Source: Pyropia yezoensis (taxonomy: Eukaryota > Rhodophyta > Bangiophyceae > Bangiales > Bangiaceae). From it: a stretch of 64,000 bases of DNA. Shown piece by piece: positions 54,719 through 64,000 of this stretch (position 1 is the stretch's first letter; each line of letters opens with the position of its first letter). Below the pieces are notes generated by a model that was not told where the DNA came from, ran no database searches, and was given only the letters and a program-made list of their open reading frames with translations. The DNA lies in the NCBI GenBank assembly GCA_009829735.1, contig CM020619.1, positions 18,667,816 to 18,731,815 on the forward strand. The letters run 5' to 3'. A program made the translations under genes and the position numbers.

Positions 54719-56709
54719 TCGCCGCCGCCGCTGCCTCCCACGGCCGGCGCGTCTGGGGAGCGACCGGCGGGGCGCTTGCGGCGATGGCGCTTGCAGGCGG
54801 GTGGGGGGCACCCTCTGGCGGCCAGCGGGGGCGGCGGCGGCGAGCCCGCCGCCGCCGCCGCACCGCCCGGATGCCGCCCAGGCGGGCGCGCCGTGCCGGG
54901 GTGCTGGCCCCCAACATATGGCGCGGCATGCTTGGCCGCCGCCACCCGCGGCGGGCGGCCGCCGTCGCGCCGATCTCCCCCCCGCCCACCACCCGCCGCC
55001 CGCGCCGGCCGGCTGCCGTCCCCGCCGTCACGGGCGTGGCGGCCCCGATGGGGGCCGCTTCCACGCGCGCCTCCCCCACCCCCCTGTCTGCCACCACCAC
55101 CCCACCCGGCGCCGGCGTCGCCACCGCGACCGCCGGCGCCGCCACCTCGTCGCCTGCCGTGCTCCCGCGGGTCGATTACCGCGTAGTCATCCACGCCACC
55201 CGCCTCCTCCTCCGCCGCCCGGCCAGCCGCGTCAAACGTCAGGGCACCGACAGCCCAGCCAACGTCATCGCCGTCCCCGGCGCCACTGCCGCCACCGCCA
55301 CCGCCACCGCCACCTTTGCGCGCCGCAGCTGCGCCCGCCCCATGACCCTCACGGTCAGCGGCGGTGACGGCGGCCAGCCGCGCAGCCCACGCTGCCAGGG
55401 CGGCGGCGGTATCGGTGGGCGCGGCGGCGGCCTTTCCCCGCCGCGCCCCCCGGGCGTAGGGGGTGGCCAGCGCAGGCGCCGCCGGGGGAGGAGGCGGAGC
55501 GGCGGCAGGGGGAGGCGGGGGGGACGCCACCCCCGCCCCTGGTCCGGCGCCGCCCAGCAGCTCTGCGCGCAGCCGTGCGTATTCGTCGGCAGCACCAGAG
55601 GGCGCCGCGGCGTCTGCTGCGGGGGGGGACTGGGGCTGCTGCGCACCCCACGGCGGGGAACGGGGGGGGGGAGCGGGGGGGGGCCCAGCGGGTGCGCCTG
55701 CCGGAGAGGCCGCAGCGGAGGGGGGAAGGGAACCGCCAGAGGGTGCGTCCGCGGGTGTGCGGGCGCGGCCGCCGCCGGGCGACGGCGCCTCCGTAGCGGG
55801 AGCGCCCGACAGAGATGTCGGTGGCGGCGGCGGCGGCGGCGGCGGTGGTGGTGGCGGCGGCGGCGGCGGCGGTGGTGGTGGCGGCGGCGGAGGCGGTGTG
55901 GCCGCCCCGCCAGCCCCCCCCAGCATCTCGTGGGTACTGATCCCCCCCCGGCGGCGCTTGGCCCCCCGCCCGTCGCCTGAATCGTCAGACGCCTCTTCTT
56001 CGTCACTGCCCCCCCCTCCCCCAGCAAAGGACAGGGCCGCCTGGTTGCGGACGCCCAGCGCAGAGGGCAGCCGGCTGGACACCCCTCCCCCAGCCTTGTC
56101 CGCCTCGGCGGCGGCCGCGGCGGCGGCCGCCGCCGCCGGGGAGGCGACAAGGTCATCAAACGGGTGGTCGAGCACCTCCACCCCCGTCACCCGTGGGGGC
56201 ACCAGCGGCGTCTCCCCTTCCGTCGCCACCCCCGCTAGCGCGCGGAGCACCCACGTGCCGTCGCCCTCGACACGCCCAAACAGGGTGCGCCCCTGCCCGT
56301 CGAGCCACCCCGCGGGGCCGGTGGTCAGGAAGAACTGCGACCGGTTGTCCCCCGGCGCGTGGCGGGCGGCGGCCAGCGCGCCGCGCCGCCGAAACGACAG
56401 CCGCGCGTGCGGCTCGTCGGCGTAGCCCGGCTCGCCGTCGCGGCCGCCCGCGGCGCGGCCGCCGGTGCCCGTCCCCGACGAGTCGCCACCATAGATGAAG
56501 CGGGTGGGCGTGCCGTCGGCGCCCAGGGGGGTCCCTTCCGGCGCATCCGCGATGCGGTGAAAGGGGGTGCCCGCGTAGTAACCGTCGAGGGCGTGTTGAA
56601 GGAAGGAGCGCGTCGCGAGGGGGCACTCATTGCAGAAGAGTGCCAGGGGGAGCGTACCGGCAGTGGTGTGGAGGAGGACGTGACCGCTGGGGGGTGGAGT
56701 GAGGTCCAT
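54580..56709 (-). CDS. CWC27: Spliceosome-associated cyclophilin CWC27
   Basis: The protein is 709 residues. I prefer the ATG at 56709 (ACAATGGACC) to the one 54 bases upstream because SGHVLLHTTAGTL then begins where the family does. The cyclophilin domain (about 8-180) shows FHRI, YGGDSSGTGTGG, RLSFRRRGALAAAR and NRSQFFLTTG, and ends VEVLDHPFDDLVA, the family signature (CWC27 has xEVLxNPFDDI). The catalytic Gln before GGD is Tyr, so it is probably a binding module rather than an isomerase, as reported for human CWC27. NQAALSF, then Asp/Glu residues, continues the family pattern. A Pro run of about 25, coded by GGY repeats at 55820-55898 on the other strand, and an RGG-rich tail follow. CWC27 joins the activated spliceosome in the nucleus. 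Confidence 0.9.
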
Positions 56710-57217
56710 TGTAGGCGGGCCCCCTGGGGGAAGTTGATGAGAGGATGAGGGTGAGTGGGCCACGCGGTTCGCGTGCGGCGACTCGTTTGCTCAAGGCCGG
56801 AGCGACGTGCGTGGTGAGCGCAAGTCTGACCACCTCTGCTGAATTTGCTCCCTGACCAAGCAGATGACCAGAATTCAGTCACCCATATGGTCATCGATGC
56901 GTCCCGCTTTTTTTTATGCTGTTCGTGCTGGAGGTGTCGTCCTGGCCAATGAAACGCCCCTGCTGATACTGATTGCTTCATTTCGAACTGTATGTACAGC
57001 ACATAAGCAAGTTGCCTGCAGACCAGCGACTCCTCGAGAAAGTGTGCGCCGCTTCGCCTTGGGCGGCACTCGATAGAAAACGGGGGCGCTCGCGCCTTCG
57101 CCGTCTGCGCCAACTTGTCGCGCCCAGCGCGGTGGCGAGCGTGCTTCGGTCAACCTCCGCGCGACGTCGGTCCCTCCGCCCTCCCCCCACACCCGCCTTT
57201 CTTCTCCCTTTGTCGGT
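56710..57217. promoter_or_regulatory. Short divergent promoter of CWC27 and inhibitor-2
   Basis: Only 508 bp separate the two start codons. GC falls to about 45-50% at 56830-57020. A CCAAT box (TGGCCAATGAAA, 56942-56953) lies 265 bp from the inhibitor-2 start and 235 bp from the CWC27 start, near the middle, as expected of a shared promoter. Confidence 0.55.
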
Positions 57218-58648
57218 ATGGACCCAGACGCGCCGGCGCCGGCGGACGGGGACCCCCCCCCCTCCACGGCCATGGACACCCCCCCCCCCCCCCCCCCCGA
57301 GCCGGTGGGGATCCTCAAGCGGCCCCCGCCGCCGGCGGGGGCCGGCGTGGCCACCCCGCCGCTCACCGCCACGCCAGCGCCAACGCCGGTGGAGTTTGTG
57401 CCGCCGCCGCCGCCGCCACCGCTGTCGTCGGCCGATGTGGCGGCGTCCTCCACGGTGGGTTCTGGCGCCGCTGCCGCGCACCTTGTCCCTGCCCGGGCCG
57501 ACGGCGGCGGCGGCGGCGGTGGCGGCGGTGGCGGCGCTGCCGCGGGCGCCCGCCCCCGTCCGTCCCGTACTGGGGTGGTGTGGGACGAGTCCAACCTGGT
57601 GGCCAACGCTGCCTATGCGGCGGCGCACCCCAAGACGATCATCCCCGAGCCCCCGACCCCGTACGCCGCGTCTGTGGGGACTACCTCCTCTGCCTCCTCC
57701 CTGTCATCCATCCCCGCCTCACCGGCGGCACCATCGGGTGCCGCCGCCGCCGCCGCGGCGGCCGCCGCCGCGCGTGGCGGGGGTGGTGACGGTGGTGCGG
57801 GTGGCGTGGATGGGGACAGTACCACCGGCCGTCACGACGACGGCAGCGGCGGTGGGGGTGGCGGCCTTGGGGCCATGGCCGACGCGCCGCCGTCGGTGAA
57901 GGGCGGTCCGCCGCCGTCTGGGGCGGCCACCTTCCTCCCCGCCGAGCGGCTGGTCGGCTTTGAGAGCGTCGAGGCGGTGTACCGCAGCGGCGGCGCAGCG
58001 GCGGCGCCGACGGGGGGCGGCGCCGGCGCTGGTACCGGCGGCGGCGACGCCGCGGGCGCCGCGTCGCAGGGGGGGGGTGTCCTGGCCGCGGCCGCCGCGC
58101 GGGTGGCCGCCGCCGCCGCCCCGGCACGCCGCACCGGCAGTGGCGGCCCCGTGCGGTTTGGGGGTGCCGCCGCTGCCGGTGGTCCCGCCGACGGTGGCAG
58201 CAGCGGCGGCAGCGGCGGCGGTGGCGGCAGCGGCCGGGACGCGGGCGCGTCGCCGGGGAGTCACAAGCGGCGGGTCAGCCTGGCGGCTGACGCCCTTGAC
58301 GATGGGGGTGGCCGCGGGGGTGACAGCGGCGGCGGCAGCGGCGGCGGCGGGGGTGGCGGCCGCGGCGGCCACACTGCCGAGTCGGAAGACGCCGAGTTTG
58401 CCCGCAAGCGCCGCCGCCACTACCACGCCGAGTTCCCCCGCGCCATGCCCGAATCGGACGATGACGACGACGGTGACGACGATGATGACGAGGGGGGTGG
58501 GGGGGGGGACGCTGCTGGGGAGCGAGCAGTCGCCGCCGCCGCCGCCGCAGATGGCAGCGACGATGGCAGCAGCAGCAGCAGCAGCGACGGCAGCGGTTCG
58601 GAGGTGGGCGGCGTGGCCAACGGCCACCATACTGGGAATGGCGAGTGA
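57218..58648 (+). CDS. PPP1R2: Protein phosphatase 1 inhibitor-2
   Basis: The protein is 476 residues from a single exon, longer than the usual 160-210 because of Gly/Ala-rich insertions. The three PP1-contact regions are in order: GILKR (about 29-34; family KGILK), VVWDESNLVAN (about 118-128; family WDExNI), followed by PEPPTPYAAS (about 146-155; the TP site phosphorylated by GSK3-type kinases), and FARKRRRHYHAEFP (about 392-405; family KRKxHYNE), the helix that covers the PP1 active site. The tail is acidic (Asp/Glu/Ser). Inhibitor-2 binds and inhibits or chaperones the PP1 catalytic subunit in nucleus and cytoplasm. Confidence 0.9.
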   Translation: MDPDAPAPADGDPPPSTAMDTPPPPPPEPVGILKRPPPPAGAGVATPPLTATPAPTPVEFVPPPPPPPLSSADVAASSTVGSGAAAAHLVPARADGGGGGGGGGGGAAAGARPRPSRTGVVWDESNLVANAAYAAAHPKTIIPEPPTPYAASVGTTSSASSLSSIPASPAAPSGAAAAAAAAAAARGGGGDGGAGGVDGDSTTGRHDDGSGGGGGGLGAMADAPPSVKGGPPPSGAATFLPAERLVGFESVEAVYRSGGAAAAPTGGGAGAGTGGGDAAGAASQGGGVLAAAAARVAAAAAPARRTGSGGPVRFGGAAAAGGPADGGSSGGSGGGGGSGRDAGASPGSHKRRVSLAADALDDGGGRGGDSGGGSGGGGGGGRGGHTAESEDAEFARKRRRHYHAEFPRAMPESDDDDDGDDDDDEGGGGGDAAGERAVAAAAAADGSDDGSSSSSSDGSGSEVGGVANGHHTGNGE

Positions 58649-59695
58649 TAGGGGCGCACAGGGGGTGGGACGGTCACGGGAAAGGGCGGCTGGGCTTGGC
58701 CGGGCTAGTGGGCGGGAGGGGCGCGGGGTGAGGCGACCCCATACCGGGGAGCGCCGTGCTCGCATGCGTAGGCGGTTTGTGCGTTTGCTGTTTCTTCACC
58801 GCGGATGGGGTGTCGGTGCTAGGAGAGGAAAATAAGAGGAAAAAGAGAGCAGGGCCACCCTGCCCAGTACACACAGGCGCAAGTCGAGCCCGGCCACATC
58901 ATCGAAGTCTCGTGGGACAGCGACCGCTGCCGTAGACTGCATATACACCATCATGTGTTCAGGAGTCAGGTCGTCGGGCGAGGGCACGCCCAGTTAAGGG
59001 CGGACATCTGGGTCTGTATCTCATTGGTTGAAAACTCTCCACAACACCGAGAAAAAGCGCAGAGAGACGCGCCAGACAGGCACCAACGGGTACCTGGAGA
59101 CAGACTGGCGCAAGAGAAACAGAGAACCCCTATACCATAAAAAGCGCTATGAGTTATCCGGTTTTATGCGCGTTTTTTTGTGTCCTGAGCTGCTGTGCTT
59201 CACGCTGCTTCATGGGGTAGCAAGCCAGACGTCCGCAAACAGGTACTCTTAACTGGGCGTGAGGGGCAGCGGCTCCTCTCGCGACCGCCTCTAGTGGTGG
59301 GGTGGCTGCCAAAAAAATATCCCGTGCGACAGGCCCGCCCAATGGCATCGCCCGGTGCTGGGCCACGTGGGCCTCCCAGCGGGCGGGCAGTGGAAGCGGC
59401 ACCGGAGAGCCCAGAGGCCCCCCCTCCCCACGCTCACGCCTTCAGCGACTGGTGTGAGCGCAGCCTGTCCCCTGCCTCCCCCCTCCTTCCCGCCCAGACC
59501 CCTCGTGTCCCGCGGCACTCCCTGCCCCCCTCCCCGCCGTCGCATCGTCTCTGCTCTCCCCCCTTCCTCGCCGTGTGCAGCTGGCGTGTTGTGACGAGCT
59601 TTGAGCGACCAGCCCTGGCAAGGTCACCTCGCCAGCGTCGCCCTCCTCCCCCTCCCCGTCCCCCCTCCTCCCCGCCTCCCCCCTGCTCGTTCAGC
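58649..59695. other. Intergenic with a MITE-like element
   Basis: 1.05 kb at about 55-60% GC. A MITE-like repeat occupies 58985-59261. The 200 bases before the next gene are C/T-rich and probably 5' leader. Confidence 0.6.
58985..59261. mobile_element. MITE-like element (277 bp, non-coding)
   Basis: The ends are a perfect 14-bp inverted repeat, CACGCCCAGTTAAG (58985-58998) and CTTAACTGGGCGTG (59248-59261). Further in, GCGGACATCTGG and its counterpart CCAGACGTCCGC continue the match after a small indel, so the inverted ends extend to about 30-40 bp. Flanks AGGG and AGGG could be a target duplication, but this is weak. GC is near 50% and no frame is coding. I see no second copy in the window, and the superfamily is undetermined. 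Confidence 0.5.
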
Positions 59696-61339
59696 ATGGC
59701 GGGTGGCCCTGCCGCCGCCGCCGCCGCCGCCGCTATCGCCGCCACAGCCCCGGCGGCCGCCGCCACGGGCGCCTCCCCTCCGCACGCTGGCACGGTGGCG
59801 TTTGCCGTTGCGCCGCTGCTGGGCCGCAGTGGCATCGCCGCCCCACCGTGGGCGGGCGAGCGGCTGCTGTGGCGGCACCGGCACGGCGGCACTGGCTGTG
59901 GCAGCGTCGGCGGCGGCAGGCGGTGGCCCCGCCCCGCCGCTGGCGGCACGGCGGCGGGCGCCCGCCGCGTGGTTGTGGTGGCCGCGGCGTCCCCGTCGTC
60001 TTCGTTGTCGTCGTCGTCGTCGTCGCGCGGCGACAGCGGTGGTGGCGGTGGTGGTGGCGGTGGCGCCTCCCCCGACGAAGATGGGGTGGCGGTCCGCCGG
60101 GCGCGCGGGGCGGCGGACGTGGCGGCGGCGGTGGGCGTGTGGTCAGCCGTGTCGGGGGGGGCAGTAGGGTGGGAGGAGGACGTGGATGGCGCCGCTTCCA
60201 CGACGCACGTGATTGCATGGGCTCCTGACGGGACGGTACGGCGTGGGGGGAGAGATGGGCGTGCATGGACGCGGGGAGGGCCGGAGCACGCCTGTTCTGA
60301 CGGGAGGGGTTGTGTGCCACGCTCGACAGTTCAGAAACCAACGGTGCACCCCCGGGAGAGAGTGAGATGTGAGGGCCGTGCCTCCCCAGTGGCCTGCCGC
60401 TGTATTGGCGTTGTGACTGACCGCCTTTGTTTGGGGCTGCCGCCGGGTTCCCTCTGCACTCTCCCTCTCATTGATCCCCCCTGGTCACTGCCTGCGTGCC
60501 TTGTCTCTCGTTCCTCCTATGTGTTTCCTTCCTGTAGGCAGTTGGCGCCACCCGCCTCCTTAGGGAAGGCCTCAACGTGTGCATCTCACGGACGGCGGTG
60601 CTGCCCGCCCATCGGAGCGTGGGCATTGGCCGCCGCCTCGTCACCGCCGCCATCCGCCTGGCTGCCCCCGTTGCCGGGGCGCTCTATGTGGCGGCGGGGC
60701 GGGAGGAGCGGGGCTTCTACTCCCTCCTCGGCTTCACCGCCGTCGGCCCCGAGCACTTCCCGCCAGGCGGCGCGGGCGCTGCCACCAGCGGCGGGGGGGG
60801 AGGCGGGGGGGCGGGCGGCGCAGGAGCGGAGTCCGCGTCGGGGGTGTCGGCAGGCAGCGGCCTGGGCGTGGCCGCTGGTGGCCGCCGGTCGGTGACGCCC
60901 CTCACCAGTGGGGACGTGGGTGGGTTGCTGCGGGCGGCGGGGGCGGTGGCCGCCGGGGAGTATGGCTCTCTGACAGGGGAGCAAGAGGGTGCCGGTGGCG
61001 GCGTTGGCGGTGGCAACGGCGGCGATGCCCCCAGCGGTGACGACGTTGGGGGCGGGCGCGCCGGCGTGCCCGGCGGGGACCCCCCCCCCCCAGAGCCCAT
61101 CCGGGTGATGGTACTCCCCCCGCCCACGTGTGCCCCGCCCGGGGTGGAGGAGGGGGGTGGCTGCGTCGGCTTGCACCACGCGGTGGTGCGGGTGTCGGAC
61201 ATTGAGGTGAGCCTGGCGTGGTATGGGCAGGTTGGGTTTGTGGTGGGCGACAAGTTTGGCCACGCTGGCCATCGCGCCTGCTTTGTTGACGGCTGGGGCA
61301 CCCGGCTGGAGCTGGTGGAGGTGGGCGCCGACGGCGCGC

Positions 61340-61376
<37 letters not shown>

Positions 61377-61617
61377 GGGCATCTCGCGGCTGGTATTTGA
61401 CGTCACCCGCGGGAGCACTAGCCTGGACCTCTTCCTCGCCGACCTGGACGACAAGCTGGGCGGCCGCCTCACGACCGTGCAGCCGCCGGGCGAGCGCGTC
61501 GCCGGTCGGTACGTCGTGTCGGTGGCGGCCGTGGCCGACCCGGACGGGTCCGAGGTGGGCTTTTGGCGCCGCGAGGCGGTGGTGCCAAAGGAGCTGCGCG
61601 CCCGCGTCGATTGGTGA
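59696..61617 (+). CDS. GNAT acetyltransferase fused to a VOC (glyoxalase-like) domain, two exons
   Basis: Exon 1 is 59696-60235, the intron 60236-60537 (GTACGG...CTGTAG, 302 bp, phase 0) and exon 2 60538-61617, giving 539 residues. The intron lies inside the GNAT fold: exon 1 ends HVIAWAPDGT and exon 2 starts AVGATRLLREG. Motif A follows (ISRTAVLPAHRSVGIGRRLV, R-x-x-G-x-G for acetyl-CoA), then FYSLLGFTAVG. A low-complexity loop of about 110 residues precedes a last strand IRVMVLPPP. The VOC domain (about 405-525) has LHHAVVRVSD, LAWYGQVGFVVGDKFG, TRLELVEV, ISRLVFDVT and DPDGSEVGFWRR. Ligands for metal appear incomplete, with no His in the second half. Residues 1-120 could be a plastid or mitochondrial presequence. 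The substrates are unknown. Confidence 0.82.
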
Positions 61618-61872
61618 TGCCATGGAGATGGGGGTGGCGCCGGGGGGGGGGGTTGAAAGAGTTGTGCTGGTGGGAGGGGGAGGCGCCAGCCGGGCGAGGC
61701 GTGAGGCCCGCCGCCCTCGACGGACAGGTAGCCGGTGACGAGGCGGCCGCGAAAAAAAAAACTCCATCGGGAGCGCCTCCCCTGGCCGGTCTCACTGTGC
61801 AAGGTGAGAAGCAAAAACATCCTCTCCCTCACCCTTCTCCCCGCGGCAAGCCCCACCCACGCCGCGGCCCCT

Positions 61873-62520
61873 TCACGGAGACTCTCCGTCTGGGGTCGCC
61901 GCACCCCCCTCCCCCCTCTTGAGTGCCTGCAAAATGAGCTCGTGGAGGGCCAGCTTTTTGACGGGCGCCGCCCCCCCCCCTCCTGGCGGGCCTTGCCCCA
62001 CCACTTCCCCGCCGCCACCGCCGGCCCCACCGTCACCGCGCGCATCATCATCGACGTCTTCCTCTGCCGCGTCAGCGCGGGCGCCGACCACGTCCTGGTG
62101 GATAGCCCACAGGGCGGCCAGCTCCTCCTGGGGGTAGCCGACAAAAAAGGGGTTGGACGGAGGTGCGTCGCCGTCGCCGCCGCCGTCGCCGCCGGCCGAC
62201 ACGCACGGTACGGCCGTGACGTCCAGCGCCGGGGGGGCCGGCTGCTCCCCGGCAGCGGGGCGGTAAAACGCTTCGTAGCGAGAAGTGCCGCCGCCACCGA
62301 GGCGAGAGGCCGCCGCGGCGGCGGCCGACGGCGACAGGGGAGGTGGGGGTGCATCGTCGGCACCACCGCTGCCGCTGCTGGCACTGCCCTCTGGGGCACC
62401 GCACCGGAGGGGGGGGGCGGGGGCAAGCGGCCGGGGGGAGCGCCCGTTGGCTGCCCCGCCGGCTGGGCGGCCGTTGGGGCGGGCCGCACACGGTAGGGGG
62501 GGCGGCGTCGCAAACGCCAT
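61873..62520 (-). CDS. Small predicted plastid protein, unknown function
   Basis: The protein is 215 residues. The ATG at 62520 has a near-ideal context (CCCACCATGG) and opens MAFATPPPLPCAARPNGRP, a transit-peptide-like start. After Pro/Ser/Ala-rich sequence come YEAFYRPAAGEQ (about 85), NPFFVGYPQEELAALWAIHQDVVG (split here as NPFFVGYPQEEL and AALWAIHQDVVG, about 130) and, after an acidic and Gly-rich insertion, KKLALHELILQALK (about 195). These three ordered blocks look conserved, but I do not recognise the family. It is convergent with the GNAT-VOC gene, 255 bp away. Confidence 0.55.
   Translation of the reverse strand: MAFATPPPLPCAARPNGRPAGGAANGRSPRPLAPAPPLRCGAPEGSASSGSGGADDAPPPPLSPSAAAAAASRLGGGGTSRYEAFYRPAAGEQPAPPALDVTAVPCVSAGGDGGGDGDAPPSNPFFVGYPQEELAALWAIHQDVVGARADAAEEDVDDDARGDGGAGGGGGEVVGQGPPGGGGAAPVKKLALHELILQALKRGEGGAATPDGESP

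Positions 62521-64000
<1,480 letters not shown>

Noticed and set aside
54358-55980. A 540-codon plus-strand frame opposite CWC27
   Set aside because: It is the antisense shadow of the RGG- and Pro-rich part of CWC27.

Overview
This is eukaryotic nuclear DNA, most likely from a bangiophyte red alga of the Porphyra/Pyropia kind. The evidence is very GC-rich genes (about 70-75% GC by eye) packed with Gly, Ala and Pro runs, few and short GT-AG introns (243 and 302 bp where I can define them), and 0.5-2.6 kb intergenic strips of clearly lower GC. A pheophytinase-like hydrolase indicates a photosynthetic host. A CLC protein with Thr in place of the proton glutamate is a trait known from the red alga Cyanidioschyzon. 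The organism is inferred, not proven.

Bases 1-22006 are almost entirely young copies of one Ty3/gypsy chromovirus with LTRs of about 469 bp. One copy lies on the minus strand (3558-12622; its 3' LTR runs into a 500-N assembly gap) with gag, protease, RT, RNase H, integrase and chromodomain. It also carries a long extra ORF on the opposite strand between pol and the polypurine tract. Next to it (12154-22006) is a rearranged copy: the 3' half is inverted relative to the 5' half, each half abuts an LTR, and a 5-bp target duplication (CCCGA) marks the breakpoint. This is the signature of autointegration. Bases 1-3057 repeat the same rearranged junction and may be an unmerged allele or contig end. 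The elements are studded with perfect palindromes sharing the core AA(C/G)TT. The right end sits against a fragment of a subtilisin-like protease.

Bases 22007-64000 are host sequence. In order they hold a PH-like low-complexity protein (+), a CLC chloride channel/exchanger (-), a bZIP-like factor (+), the Paf1-complex subunit CDC73 (-, one intron), a plastid pheophytinase-like hydrolase (+), an LPCAT/LPEAT-type acyltransferase (-), a membrane protein with repeated PW motifs (-), a mitochondrial ADCK1-type ABC1 kinase (+), the spliceosomal cyclophilin CWC27 (-), protein phosphatase inhibitor-2 (+), a GNAT-VOC fusion (+, one intron) and a small predicted plastid protein (-). A 277-bp MITE-like element lies between inhibitor-2 and the GNAT-VOC gene.

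The host genes are unrelated housekeeping functions. Neighbours mostly alternate strand, so they share convergent 3' ends or short divergent promoters (CDC73/hydrolase, membrane protein/ABC1 kinase, CWC27/inhibitor-2). I found no tRNA, rRNA or CRISPR.
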